DNA of 64,000 nt, taken from Salinilacustrithrix sp003476595. GTDB lineage: Bacteria > Actinomycetota > Acidimicrobiia > Acidimicrobiales > Salinilacustritrichaceae. How positions within the stretch are numbered: the first letter of the stretch is position 1; every line of letters begins with the position of its first letter. The stretch is from NCBI GenBank assembly GCA_963972525.1, contig CAXAUZ010000005.1:62001-126000 (forward strand). Direction: 5' to 3'. The position numbers were made by a program, and so were the translations under genes. The notes under the pieces are model-generated. The model worked only from the letters and a program-made list of their open reading frames with translations, ran no database searches and was not told where the DNA came from. Positions 32,024 through 40,541 of this stretch are shown piece by piece.

Positions 32024-32889
32024 CGCCGCTGCCGGACGCCGTGGGCCACCATGTGCGGATGGCGACGCGGGTGATCGACATCGGGGACGGGGAGCACGTG
32101 ACGATCGACGAGGTCGGCTCGGGCGGGCGGGGGCTGCTGCTCGTGCACGGCTTCACCGGCGGCCGGGTCGACTTCGCCGACCACATGGAGGCCCTGGCCG
32201 AGGCCGGGTGGTGGGTGGTCGCCCCCGACCTGCGGGGCCACGGCGACTCCTGGCACCCCGAGGACGAGTCCGAGTACTCCTTCGACCACTTCGCCGGCGA
32301 CATGCTGGCCCTGGTCGACGCCCTGGGCTGGGACCGGTTCGTGCTGCTCGGCCACTCGATGGGCGGGATGATCGCCCAGGTCGCCGCGGCGAAGCGGCCG
32401 GGCGCGCTCGACGGCCTCGTGCTGATGGACACCACCCACGGGCCGCTGGAGATCGACCGGGAGCTGGCCATGCTCGGCGCCGAGATCGTGCGCGAGGGCG
32501 GCATGGCCGCGGTCAAGGAGGCGATGGACGCCCTGGAGGGCGACGGCCCGCTCGGGACGCCCGCCAACCAGCGCCTCCTCGATGAGCGCCCCGGCTACCG
32601 CGAGCTCGGCGACCAGAAGTTCCTGGGCAGCTCGCCGGCCATGTACGCGTCGATGATCGGTCAGATGATCGACCAGCTCGACCGGTTGCAGCACCTCGCC
32701 GACCTGTCGGTGCCGACCCTCGTGATCGTCGGCGAGCAGGACGCCCCGTTCCTGGGTGCGTCCGAGGCGATGGCCACCGCGGTGCCGGGCGCCCGGCTCG
32801 AGGTCATCGCCGATGCCGGCCACTCGCCCCAGTTCGAGAACCCCGACGCCTGGCGAGCGGTGATGCTCGACTTCCTCGCCGGCGTCTGA
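32020..32889 (+). CDS. Alpha/beta hydrolase
   Basis: A 289-residue alpha/beta-hydrolase-fold enzyme. The oxyanion segment is LLVHGFTGGR, the nucleophile elbow GHSMGGM, the acid Asp in VGEQDAPF and the His in ADAGHSPQFE, so the triad is complete. Substrate is unknown. GTG 32020 overlaps the preceding stop codon; downstream starts at 32041, 32053 (both GTG) and 32059 (ATG, giving MATRVIDIG) are also possible and would remove 7-13 residues not needed for the fold. A family V hairpin follows the stop. Confidence 0.87.
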   Translation: MTPLPDAVGHHVRMATRVIDIGDGEHVTIDEVGSGGRGLLLVHGFTGGRVDFADHMEALAEAGWWVVAPDLRGHGDSWHPEDESEYSFDHFAGDMLALVDALGWDRFVLLGHSMGGMIAQVAAAKRPGALDGLVLMDTTHGPLEIDRELAMLGAEIVREGGMAAVKEAMDALEGDGPLGTPANQRLLDERPGYRELGDQKFLGSSPAMYASMIGQMIDQLDRLQHLADLSVPTLVIVGEQDAPFLGASEAMATAVPGARLEVIADAGHSPQFENPDAWRAVMLDFLAGV

Positions 32890-32893
32890 CCCC

Positions 32894-32920
32894 CAGCGGC
32901 GGTGTTCCGTGGCCGCTGCC
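32894..32920. repeat. Family V hairpin, copy 2
   Basis: CAGCGGC / GCCGCTG stem with 11-nt loop between two convergent stop codons. It shares 17 identical bases (GTTCCGTGGCCGCTGCC) with the hairpin at 4911-4950. Confidence 0.65.
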
Positions 32921-32925
32921 AGGTC

Positions 32926-33303
32926 CTAGTTGGCCTTCTCCATGAAGCGGTCGTAGTCGACCACGACGCGGGTGACCCGGCCGGCGGCGATCAGGCCGCG
33001 GTGGTCCGAGGCCGACACGGTGAAGGTCAGCCGGCGCCCGGACACCTTCTCGAGCGTGGCCTCGGCCGTGACGGGGGCGCCGACGGCGGTGGGCATCAGG
33101 TGGTCGACCTGGACCCGCATGCCGACGGACGTGGCGCCGTCCTCGAGCTGGCCGTCGATGGCCGCCACGGCGGCCTGCTCGCAGAGCGCCACGAGGCGGG
33201 GGGTGGCGAGCACCGGGACCGAGCCGGAGCCGATGGCGATGGCGGTGTCGTCGTCACCGACGACGATCTCGACCGCGGCGCTGAGACCGGTCTGGAGGGG
33301 CAC
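32926..33303 (-). CDS. Hot-dog-fold thioesterase
   Basis: A 125-residue single hot-dog domain, probably an acyl-CoA thioesterase of the FlK-like group: VLATPRLVALCEQAAV (helix with Glu), SVGMRVQVDHLMPTAVG and GLIAAGRVTRVVV. The substrate is not predictable. GTG 33303 follows a TAGCGT box by 6 nt; the promoter is back-to-back with that of tldD. Confidence 0.82.
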   Translation of the reverse strand: MPLQTGLSAAVEIVVGDDDTAIAIGSGSVPVLATPRLVALCEQAAVAAIDGQLEDGATSVGMRVQVDHLMPTAVGAPVTAEATLEKVSGRRLTFTVSASDHRGLIAAGRVTRVVVDYDRFMEKAN

Positions 33304-33315
33304 GTCGGTACGCTA
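33304..33315 (-). promoter_or_regulatory. Leaderless -10 box, thioesterase
   Basis: Minus strand TAGCGT, 6 nt, then GTG 33303. Confidence 0.5.
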
Positions 33316-33377
33316 CGTCGTCCGGGTCGGCCCGAGTCACATCGGCCCAGGCCCGTCCCGCGACCCCGGAGGACGAA

Positions 33378-34769
33378 GTGATCGAGGATCCCACGCTCGA
33401 GCGAGTGCTGGCCCGAGCCCTGCGGACCGGCGGCGAGTTCGCCGAGGTCTTCGCCGAGGACAAGCAGAGCGGCAACGCCACCCTGGACGACGGGCGGGTG
33501 GAGCAGCTCAGCTCCGGTCGCGACCGCGGCGCCGGCATCCGGGTCGTGGTGGGTGACACCACCGGCTTCGCCCACACCGCGGACCTCAGCGAGCAGGGCC
33601 TGCTGACCGCGGCCGAGGCGGCGTCCGCGGCAGCCCGAGAGGGCGGCGGCGGCGTGCGGGAGATCGCCCTCACCCGCCGCGACGTGGCCAGCCCGAGCCC
33701 GGTCAGCGTGCTGCCCGACGACGTGCCCAAGGCCGACAAGGTCGCCATCCTGCGCCAGGCCGACGAGGCGGCCCGGGCCGCGGCCCGTGAGATCTCCCAG
33801 GTCACCGCGTCCGTGGCCGGGTCCCGTCGCCGCATCCTCGTGGCCAACAGCGACGGCCTGCTCACCAGCGACGACCAGGTCCGCACCCTGTTCTCGGTCA
33901 GCGCGGTGGCAACGGGGGACACCGGCATGCAGACCGGCCGCAAGTCCACCGGCCTCACGATCGGCTGGGAGCTCTTCGACCGCATCGACATCGACGAGTT
34001 CGCGGTCGAGGCTGCCCAGATGGCGATCACCAAGCTGCGGGCCCGGCCCGCCCCCTCCGGCCAGCTTCCGGTGGTCATCGGCGCCGGCTCCGGCGGGGTC
34101 CTCTTCCACGAGGCGTGCGGCCACGGCCTGGAGAAGGACCTGGTCGACAAGGGCGCGTCGGTCTACGCCGGCCGCATCGGCGAGCTCGTCGCCAGCCCGC
34201 TCGTCACCCTGGTCGACGACGGCACCATCGCCGAGGAGTGGGGCGCCTTCGCCGTCGACGACGAGGGTGCGCCCGGGCAGCGCAACGTGCTTATCCAGGA
34301 CGGCGTGCTCACCGAGTACATGTGGGACTTCCTGCGCAGCCGCAAGGAGGGCCGGCCGAACTCCGGCAACGGGCGGCGCCAGTCCTACAAGCACCTGCCG
34401 ATGGTCCGCATGACCAACACGTTCCTCGAGAACGGCACCGCCACCCCCGACGAGGTCATCGCCGGCACGGACCACGGCGTCTACGTGGCCAAGCTCGGCG
34501 GCGGCCAGGTCAACACCGCCTCGGGCGATTTCGTGTTCGGGATGCAGGAGGCGTACCTCATCGAGGACGGCGAGATCACCGAGCCGATCCGCGAAGGCAA
34601 CCTCATCGGCAACGGCCCCCAGTGCCTCCAGGACATCGAGGTCATCGCCGACGACTTCGCATTCGGCGGCCCCGGCACGTGCGGCAAGGACGGCCAGGGC
34701 GTCCCGGTCGGCGATGGGTGCCCGACGCTGCGGGTGGCCCAGCTGACCATCGGCGGGACCTCCTCGTGA
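33378..34769 (+). CDS. tldD: Metallopeptidase TldD
   Basis: The 463-residue zinc peptidase subunit TldD. The zinc motif HEACGH (residues 244-249) is complete. Known partners form a TldD/TldE complex that degrades unfolded peptides and matures ribosomal peptide natural products in some bacteria. Characteristic blocks are GGEFAEVFAE at the start, SNSDGL-like VANSDGLLTSDD and the C-terminal GGGQVNTASGDFVFG. GTG 33378 has SD GGAGGA. The stop overlaps the tldE start (GTGA). Confidence 0.95.
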   Translation: MIEDPTLERVLARALRTGGEFAEVFAEDKQSGNATLDDGRVEQLSSGRDRGAGIRVVVGDTTGFAHTADLSEQGLLTAAEAASAAAREGGGGVREIALTRRDVASPSPVSVLPDDVPKADKVAILRQADEAARAAAREISQVTASVAGSRRRILVANSDGLLTSDDQVRTLFSVSAVATGDTGMQTGRKSTGLTIGWELFDRIDIDEFAVEAAQMAITKLRARPAPSGQLPVVIGAGSGGVLFHEACGHGLEKDLVDKGASVYAGRIGELVASPLVTLVDDGTIAEEWGAFAVDDEGAPGQRNVLIQDGVLTEYMWDFLRSRKEGRPNSGNGRRQSYKHLPMVRMTNTFLENGTATPDEVIAGTDHGVYVAKLGGGQVNTASGDFVFGMQEAYLIEDGEITEPIREGNLIGNGPQCLQDIEVIADDFAFGGPGTCGKDGQGVPVGDGCPTLRVAQLTIGGTSS

Positions 34770-36136
34770 CCGACACCGCCACCGCCGGCACCGACGTCGA
34801 CGCCCTCCGGGCGCTGGCCGACCGCGTCGCGGCCCAGGCCGGCCCGGGCGAGCAGGTCGAGGCCTACGTCAGCCAGGGCACCAACACCTCCGTCGACGCC
34901 TACGAGGGCGAGATCGAATCGCTGACCCAGGCCGGCTCGGCCGGCATCGGCATCCGGGTGATCAAGGACGGACGCACCGGCTTCGCCTACGCCGGCAGCC
35001 ACGACGACGACATCGTCGCCGATGCGCTGGCCGAGGCCCGCGACAACCTGCCCTTCGCCGAGCCCGACGAGTGGGCCGGCCTGGCCGAGCCCGACGGCGT
35101 CGCCGCCACCGCCCTCGACGTGCACCGCGAGGCCGTGCTCGCCACGCCGGTGGAGGACAAGGTGGCCATGGCCATCGAGCTCGAGCGCATGGTGCGCGCT
35201 GCCGACCCCCGGGTCCGTGGCGTGCGGGCCGCCACCTACACCGACGCCGAGGGCGCCTTCGCCGTGGCCACGTCCACCGGCATCTCCGTGGGCGGGCGCT
35301 CCACCATCGCCTACGTCTCGGTGTCCGCCCTGGCCGACGACGGCGACGCGTCGGTCATCGCCGGCGGCATGTCGGTCGGTCGGGCCATCGACGAGGTGTC
35401 CCTGGCCGAGGCCGCCGACGACGCGGTCAGCCGGCTGCTCGCCAAGATCGGCTCGGTCAAGCCCGAATCGGCCGTCGTCACGCTCATCCTCGAGCCGCGC
35501 CTCACCGCCACGGTGCTCGGCATCGTGTCCGGGATGCTCGGCGGCGAAGCGGTGGCCAAGGGTCGCAGCCCGTTCGCGAATCGGGTCGGCCAGCAGGTCG
35601 GCAGCCCGCTCCTCACCATCGTCGACGACCCCACCAACCCGGACTCGCTCGGCGCCGAGCCCTACGACGACGAGGGCCTCGCCACGCGTCGGGTGCCGCT
35701 GCTCGACCAGGGCGTGCTGCAGGGCTTCCTCCACAACACCCACTCGGCCCGCCGGGCCGGGACGGCATCCACCGCCTCCGCGGCGCGTGGCTACAGCAGC
35801 CGCCCGGGCATCTCGGCCCGTGCCCTCACCGTCCTGCCCGGCGAGGGCGACCTCGACTCGCTCCTCGCCACGGTCGACGACGGCGTGCTGGCCTCGTCCC
35901 TCGGCGGCATCCACTCCGGGGTGAACCCGATCTCCGGCGACTTCTCGGTCTCGGTCGAGGGCCTGCGGGTGCGAGGCGGCGAGCGGGCGGAGCCGATCAA
36001 GGAGGCCACCCTCGCCAGCACGCTGCAGCGGCTGCTCCTGGACGTCTCCCACGTCGGCGCCGACGTCGAGTGGCAGCCCGGGGGCACCGGGGGCGTCACG
36101 CTGCTGATTCCCGGCGTGTCCCTCTCCGGCCGCTAG
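34766..36136 (+). CDS. tldE: TldE/PmbA family protein
   Basis: The 456-residue partner of TldD, lacking its own HExxxH motif. It encloses the proteolytic chamber with TldD in characterised complexes. Recognisable parts are VEAYVSQGTNTSVDAYEGE, GIGIRVIKDGRTGFAYA and, near the end, GGIHSGVNPISGDFSVS. The start is GTG 34766, overlapping tldD by 4 bp, so the two subunits are made together. No peptide-natural-product precursor or processing gene is adjacent. Confidence 0.94.
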   Translation: MTDTATAGTDVDALRALADRVAAQAGPGEQVEAYVSQGTNTSVDAYEGEIESLTQAGSAGIGIRVIKDGRTGFAYAGSHDDDIVADALAEARDNLPFAEPDEWAGLAEPDGVAATALDVHREAVLATPVEDKVAMAIELERMVRAADPRVRGVRAATYTDAEGAFAVATSTGISVGGRSTIAYVSVSALADDGDASVIAGGMSVGRAIDEVSLAEAADDAVSRLLAKIGSVKPESAVVTLILEPRLTATVLGIVSGMLGGEAVAKGRSPFANRVGQQVGSPLLTIVDDPTNPDSLGAEPYDDEGLATRRVPLLDQGVLQGFLHNTHSARRAGTASTASAARGYSSRPGISARALTVLPGEGDLDSLLATVDDGVLASSLGGIHSGVNPISGDFSVSVEGLRVRGGERAEPIKEATLASTLQRLLLDVSHVGADVEWQPGGTGGVTLLIPGVSLSGR

Positions 36137-36146
36137 AACACGCCCC

Positions 36147-36989
36147 TTGCCTCTCCTGCACGCCATCGTCCTCGGCATCGTCCAGGGCCTCTCCGAGTTC
36201 ATCCCGATCTCGTCGTCCGGGCACCTCGCCATCGTCCCGTGGCTGTTCGGCTGGGAGGACTTCGCCGGGGACGACTCCCTGGCCAAGGCCTTCGACGTCG
36301 CCCTCCACATCGGCACCCTCGCCGGCGCCATCGCCTACTTCTGGCGGGACCTCGTCGTCTTCGCCCGCGAGGGCCTGCGCGTGGTGGTGCCGGCCAACCG
36401 CGCCGACGCCCCGCCCGAGGGCCGCATCGCCTGGCTGCTCGTGGTGTCGGCCGTGCCGGCCGCGATCACCGGGTTCCTCCTCAACGACGCCATCGAGGAC
36501 CTCGACGACATCTACTGGCTGATCGGCGTGATGCTCATCGTCGGCGGCGTCCTGCTGTGGGCGGCCGACCGCATGGGTGGCCCCCGCGAGGCCGGCGAGT
36601 TCCGGCTGCGCGACGCGCTCCTGATGGGGCTGGGGCAGGCCGCCGCCCTCCAACCCGGCGTCTCCCGCTCCGGCGTCACCATCACGGTCAGCCGGGCCCT
36701 CGGGTTCGACCGGGCCGCCGCCGCCCGCCTGTCGTTCCTGATGAGCCTGCCGATCATCGCCGGCGCCGGCGTCTACAAGCTGCTCGACGTCGTCGGTGAG
36801 GGCGGGATCCCCTCGGACTTCGTCGCCCCGTTCCTGGTGGGCATGGCCACCAGCGCGGTGACGGGCTTCGCTGCCGTGTGGGGCACCATCCGCTTCGTGC
36901 AGACCCGGACCTTCGCCCCGTTCGTGGGCTACCGCTTCGTGGTGGGCGCCGGCGTGATCGCGCTCGCGGTGGCCGGATTCAACAGCTGA
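36147..36989 (+). CDS. uppP: Undecaprenyl-diphosphatase
   Basis: A 280-residue multi-pass membrane enzyme (BacA type) that dephosphorylates undecaprenyl diphosphate to recycle the carrier for peptidoglycan and other wall polymers; overproduction gives bacitracin resistance. Signatures are QGLSEFIPISSSGHL (residues 14-28, with the catalytic Glu) and PGVSRSGVTIT. About eight TM segments are evident. The start is TTG 36147. Its last 11 bp overlap the convergent surface-hydrolase gene. Confidence 0.95.
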   Translation: MPLLHAIVLGIVQGLSEFIPISSSGHLAIVPWLFGWEDFAGDDSLAKAFDVALHIGTLAGAIAYFWRDLVVFAREGLRVVVPANRADAPPEGRIAWLLVVSAVPAAITGFLLNDAIEDLDDIYWLIGVMLIVGGVLLWAADRMGGPREAGEFRLRDALLMGLGQAAALQPGVSRSGVTITVSRALGFDRAAAARLSFLMSLPIIAGAGVYKLLDVVGEGGIPSDFVAPFLVGMATSAVTGFAAVWGTIRFVQTRTFAPFVGYRFVVGAGVIALAVAGFNS

Positions 36990-38754
36990 GCGGACGCCGA
37001 ACGCGCCGAGCGGCGCCGGCGACGAGCAGGCCGGCACCGACCAGGGCTGCCACCAGCGCGGCAGCGATTGACGGAGCCGACTCCGAGCCGGTGGCGGGCA
37101 GCGTCGGCGGCGGGGCGACCGGCGAGGGCCGGGTCGTGGTGGTCGGCGCCGCGGCGCGGTCGACGGCCTGCACGGGGACCGCCACGGTGGCGACGACGTC
37201 GACGGTCGCAGGTGTCCGAGCGTTGCTGTGCATCAGGCTGGCGGTGCTGACCTGCAGGTCCAGGTGGTGCCCGGCGGGCAGCGTGTAGGCGATGCCCGGC
37301 ATGGGCACCTCGACCTGCGTGGGCCCGTCCAGCAGCGGCACGCGGATCGCCCCCTCCTGGAGGTTGACCACGACGCCGGACTTGCGGTCGACCAGCTTGG
37401 CCATGAGGATCACCTCGTCGCCGACGCCCTCGACCTGCAGGGTCACCGATGGGATGCCGAGCAGGTCGATCGCGCGATCGCCCGCCCGGGCGACCTCCAC
37501 GGTCATGGCCCGGATGTCGCCGGGCGCGGACACGGCGGCGGAGGTGAAGGGCAGCGCCGGGATGCCGCCGTCGAAGGAGGCCCCGCCGAGCGTGCCCAGG
37601 TCCGGCGCCTCGACGGCGGGGACGCTCACCAGCGAGCCGGCGCCCGTGGCCTCGAGCGGTGTCGACCCCGGCGCCGGGAAGCCGGCCGCCGCGCGCCAGA
37701 CGCCCTCGTTGGTGCGGTACTCGACCGGGGGACCGACGTCGACGGTCTCGTCGCCGCGCAGGTGCCGGGCGAACCAGGCCAGGATCGCGTCGTCCACGCG
37801 GGCCCCGTCGCCCGCGTCGGCGTAGGTGTCCGGGCAGGCGACGTGGCCGCCGCAGAAGACCAGGAACCGGGTGGGTGCGCCCGTGGCCCGCACGTGCTCG
37901 GTGATCCGCCAACCGTCGGTGAGGTCGAAGAGGGTGTCGGTGCTGCCCTGCACGACCAGGGTCGGGATGTCGACAGGCTGGTCCTGTCCGTACGAGGCGA
38001 GGCTGCTGCCGGCGAAGAAGTCCAGCACCTCGTCGGAGATCGCTGCGCTGGTGGAGCCCTCGGTGAACCCGCGGGTGATCATCGGGTCCAGGCCGCCGGG
38101 CTGGGGGCCGGTCGGGCAGCTCGGGTCCAGGCCCTGGCCCGAGGCGGTGGCCAGGCCGGCCAGGTAGAGCAGCGTGGCCCAGCCCTGGTTGACGACCTCG
38201 CCGCCGTAGAGCGAGTACCGCAGGTCGGACCAGGAGATCTGCGGTGCGATCGCGTCGATGCGGTCGTCCACGGAGGCCGCCGCGGTCTGCACCCCACCCG
38301 CGTACGAGCCTCCGGCCATGCCGACGAGCGGGTCCCCGGCGTCGTCGACCTGGACCGGGGCGTTGGCCACCGTCCAGTCGATGAGAGCCGTCACGTCGCG
38401 GCCCTCCCACTCGGGCTTGTCGATCTGGACCTCTCCGCCCGAGCAGCCGAAGCCCCGCTGGTCCCAGGTGAGCACGATGTAGCCGGCCTCCAGGAGGTCG
38501 CCGACGAAGCCGGTGGGCGCCTTCTGGCCGGTACCGCCCCACCCGTGGGTCAGCAGCACGAGCGGCGCGGGACGGGCCCCGTCGGCACCCGGTGGGACGA
38601 ACAGGTTCGCCAGCAGCGGGGTGCCGTCGAAGGACTCGACCACGTGCGTCGTCGCCGCCGGGGCCTCCTGCGCGGACGAGGGCGCGGGAGCCGCCAGGAC
38701 GGACACGGACACGAACGAGACCGCGAGCAGCGCCCGCCACCACCTGCTGCACAT
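36979..38754 (-). CDS. CocE/NonD (X-Pro dipeptidyl-peptidase) family hydrolase with LPxTG-type anchor
   Basis: A 591-residue secreted serine hydrolase. A signal peptide (MCSRWWRALLAVSF...) leads to an alpha/beta-hydrolase domain with GGSYAGG (nucleophile Ser), GSTDTLFD (Asp) and GGHVAC (His), then a C-terminal jelly-roll domain (about residues 360-520) typical of X-Pro dipeptidyl peptidase C-terminal domains. A Thr/Pro-rich linker ends in LPATG, a hydrophobic helix and RRVRR, which is a sortase sorting signal, so it should be covalently fixed to the cell wall. It is probably a peptidase or esterase. ATG 38754 gives the cleanest signal peptide; GTG 38784 is possible. No sortase gene is in the window. 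Confidence 0.88.
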   Translation of the reverse strand: MCSRWWRALLAVSFVSVSVLAAPAPSSAQEAPAATTHVVESFDGTPLLANLFVPPGADGARPAPLVLLTHGWGGTGQKAPTGFVGDLLEAGYIVLTWDQRGFGCSGGEVQIDKPEWEGRDVTALIDWTVANAPVQVDDAGDPLVGMAGGSYAGGVQTAAASVDDRIDAIAPQISWSDLRYSLYGGEVVNQGWATLLYLAGLATASGQGLDPSCPTGPQPGGLDPMITRGFTEGSTSAAISDEVLDFFAGSSLASYGQDQPVDIPTLVVQGSTDTLFDLTDGWRITEHVRATGAPTRFLVFCGGHVACPDTYADAGDGARVDDAILAWFARHLRGDETVDVGPPVEYRTNEGVWRAAAGFPAPGSTPLEATGAGSLVSVPAVEAPDLGTLGGASFDGGIPALPFTSAAVSAPGDIRAMTVEVARAGDRAIDLLGIPSVTLQVEGVGDEVILMAKLVDRKSGVVVNLQEGAIRVPLLDGPTQVEVPMPGIAYTLPAGHHLDLQVSTASLMHSNARTPATVDVVATVAVPVQAVDRAAAPTTTTRPSPVAPPPTLPATGSESAPSIAAALVAALVGAGLLVAGAARRVRRPLSC

Positions 38755-38795
38755 GCGCCGCACCGTACCGGCTGCCCCGGACACCGCTTCCGGGG

Positions 38796-39413
38796 TCAGC
38801 CGACCAGGGCGAGGGCGACGAGGCCGGTGGCCAGCGCCGCGACCAGGCGCCTCGCCTGGCTCGGGGTCACGGCCACGGTGACGGTCTCGTCGTCGGCGAC
38901 GTGGACCACGACGCCGTCCTCGGCCACGACGTCGCCGACCGAGCCGGTGCCCGTCGGATCCAGCGCGGCGAGCACGTCCACCCGCTGGCCGACCTCGACC
39001 GGCAGCGCCGCCTCGAGGGCCGGGACGGCGACGGCGCGCCAGCCGGCCGGGACGAGCGCGGCCGCGCCGCGGCGGTCGCCCCCGGCGAGGCGGTGCTCGA
39101 CCACCACCTCCCCCCGGCCCAGCGCACCGGCGACGCGCCGCCCGCGGGGGTCGGCGTCCACGGCCCCGGTGGGGACGAACGACGACGGACGCGGTTCGGC
39201 GTCGACGTCGCCGGCACCGATCACGTCACCGGGTTCGAGATCGGCGCGGACCACCCACGCGGTGATGTGGCTGCCGTAGCGGTCGACGGTGGCCTCGGCC
39301 CGGCCGGTGGCGCGCAGCACCAGGAGGCCGCAGGTCAGGGCGAGCCCGACGGCGAGCACGGCGCGCAGCGGCGGTGGGCGCAGGATCGGGAAGCGGGCGG
39401 GGGCGGGGCGCAC
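38796..39413 (-). CDS. SAF-domain protein (CpaB/RcpC-like)
   Basis: A 205-residue protein with an N-terminal TM anchor (LRAVLAVGLALTCGLLVLRA) followed by a SAF domain (ITAWVVRADLEPGDVIGAGDVD) and a beta-rich part (LVPAGWRAVAVPALEAALP, VGQRVDVLAAL), as in CpaB-like Flp pilus assembly proteins. It ends in another hydrophobic stretch. No other pilus gene is nearby, so its role is open. GTG 39413 has SD GGAGG 6 nt upstream. A 30-bp perfect palindrome lies 39-68 bp upstream. Confidence 0.75.
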   Translation of the reverse strand: MRPAPARFPILRPPPLRAVLAVGLALTCGLLVLRATGRAEATVDRYGSHITAWVVRADLEPGDVIGAGDVDAEPRPSSFVPTGAVDADPRGRRVAGALGRGEVVVEHRLAGGDRRGAAALVPAGWRAVAVPALEAALPVEVGQRVDVLAALDPTGTGSVGDVVAEDGVVVHVADDETVTVAVTPSQARRLVAALATGLVALALVG

Positions 39414-39451
39414 GGGGACCTCCGGGGCGCGGGAGCTCGGGGGAAGTCCGT

Positions 39452-39481
39452 GGGCGACGATTCGTCGACGAATCGTCGCCC
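39452..39481. repeat. Family III 30-bp perfect palindrome
   Basis: Each arm reads GGGCGACGATTCGTC towards a central GTCGAC; the symmetry is perfect over 30 bp. It lies between the fmdB-like gene and the SAF gene. The inner CGATTCGTCGACGAATCG recurs in the palindrome at 45248-45273. Confidence 0.75.
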
Positions 39482-39524
39482 GGTGCGCCGGCCGGGCCGG
39501 CAGGGAAGACGGTAGCGGGCGGCC

Positions 39525-39830
39525 TCAGTCGCTGCTGGAGGCGGCGGGGGCGGCCTTGGTCTCGGTCTTGGTCTCGGACTTCTTCTCCGTGGAGGAGCTG
39601 GACGTGTCCGATGACGTGGAGCCGGAGGACGACGATGCGGTCTTCTTCGACGACCCGCGGGCGTCGTTCTTGTAGAAGCCGGAGCCCTTGAAGGCGATGC
39701 CGACGTTGCCGTACACCTTGCGCAGCGGCCCCTCGCACTCCGGGCAGGTGTCCAACGGGTCGTCGGTGAACGCCTGCTGGACCTCCATCTCGTGGCCACA
39801 GCTCTTGCAGCGGTACTCGTAGGTGGGCAT
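39525..39830 (-). CDS. FmdB-family zinc-ribbon protein
   Basis: A 101-residue small regulatory-type protein. MPTYEYRCKSCGHEMEV with CxxC and CPECEGPL with a second CxxC form one zinc ribbon, the FmdB/CxxC_CxxC_SSSS family signature, followed by GSGFYKND. The C-terminal half is a low-complexity Ser/Thr/Lys tail. The start is ATG 39830 with SD GGAGAG. A CIRCE element directly precedes the SD, which predicts HrcA-controlled heat-shock expression. Confidence 0.88.
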   Translation of the reverse strand: MPTYEYRCKSCGHEMEVQQAFTDDPLDTCPECEGPLRKVYGNVGIAFKGSGFYKNDARGSSKKTASSSSGSTSSDTSSSSTEKKSETKTETKAAPAASSSD

Positions 39831-39846
39831 CGCAGCTCTCCAGGTC

Positions 39847-39873
39847 CTGGCACTCACGGGGTTCGAGTGCCAA
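39847..39873. promoter_or_regulatory. CIRCE element (HrcA operator)
   Basis: CTGGCACTC-N9-GAGTGCCAA is a 9-9-9 inverted repeat differing from the classical CIRCE (TTAGCACTC-N9-GAGTGCTAA) only at two positions of one arm and three of the other. It is 17 bp before the FmdB ATG and 27 bp before the plsY ATG, in the usual leader position for the FmdB gene. Confidence 0.8.
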
Positions 39874-39888
39874 CGCTACCGACCGGCC

Positions 39889-39900
39889 TACGCTCAGCGC
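39889..39900 (+). promoter_or_regulatory. Leaderless -10 box, plsY
   Basis: TACGCT, 6 nt, then ATG 39901. Confidence 0.5.
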
Positions 39901-40512
39901 ATGTCCGTGCTGGCCGTCGCCGTCGTGGTCCTCGGCTACGTCCTCGGCACGTTCCCGACCGCGGTGCTGGTCGGGCGCCGGCACGGCTTCGACCCCACGA
40001 CCTCCGGCTCGGGGAACCCGGGCGCGTCGAACGCCACCCGGGTCGGCGGCATGCGGGCCGGCGCCGTCGTGCTCCTCGGCGACGCCGGCAAGGGCGCGCT
40101 CGCCGCCGGGCTCGGCCACCTCGTCGACGGCCGGGCGCTGGCCTGGTTCGCCGGTGCCGCCGCCGTCGCCGGCCACCTGTGGCCGGTCACCCGGGGCCTG
40201 CGCGGGGGCAAGGGGGTGGCCACTGCCGCCGGCGTGGCGTTCGTCTGCGCGCCGCTTGCCGCCGTCCCCCTCGCCGTCGTGTTCGTGGTGCTGGTCAAGG
40301 CGACGGGCAAGGCGGCCATCGGCTCGATCGCCCTCGCCGTGCTCCTCCCGCTCGGGGTGGCGGCCCTCGGGCAGCGGTGGTTCGAGGTCGTCGTGGCCGC
40401 CGCGATCGGGCTCGTCGTGGTCGTGCGCCACCGCACCAACATCGCCCGGCTGCTCGACGGGAGCGAGTCCGTGGTCCGCGACCGGACGGCCGGGCCCGGG
40501 GGGACGGCATGA
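39901..40512 (+). CDS. plsY: Glycerol-3-phosphate acyltransferase (acyl-phosphate type)
   Basis: A 203-residue membrane enzyme acylating glycerol 3-phosphate from acyl-phosphate, the first step of phospholipid synthesis. The three PlsY motifs are SGNPGASNATR, HLWPVTRGLRGGKGVATAAG and RHRTNIARL; five to seven TM segments are evident. ATG 39901 is preferred over an upstream start at 39823 that would translate the CIRCE element. galU follows after 29 bp. Confidence 0.93.
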   Translation: MSVLAVAVVVLGYVLGTFPTAVLVGRRHGFDPTTSGSGNPGASNATRVGGMRAGAVVLLGDAGKGALAAGLGHLVDGRALAWFAGAAAVAGHLWPVTRGLRGGKGVATAAGVAFVCAPLAAVPLAVVFVVLVKATGKAAIGSIALAVLLPLGVAALGQRWFEVVVAAAIGLVVVVRHRTNIARLLDGSESVVRDRTAGPGGTA

Positions 40513-40541
40513 AGGATGAGAGGGTCGGCTAGGAAGAGCCC

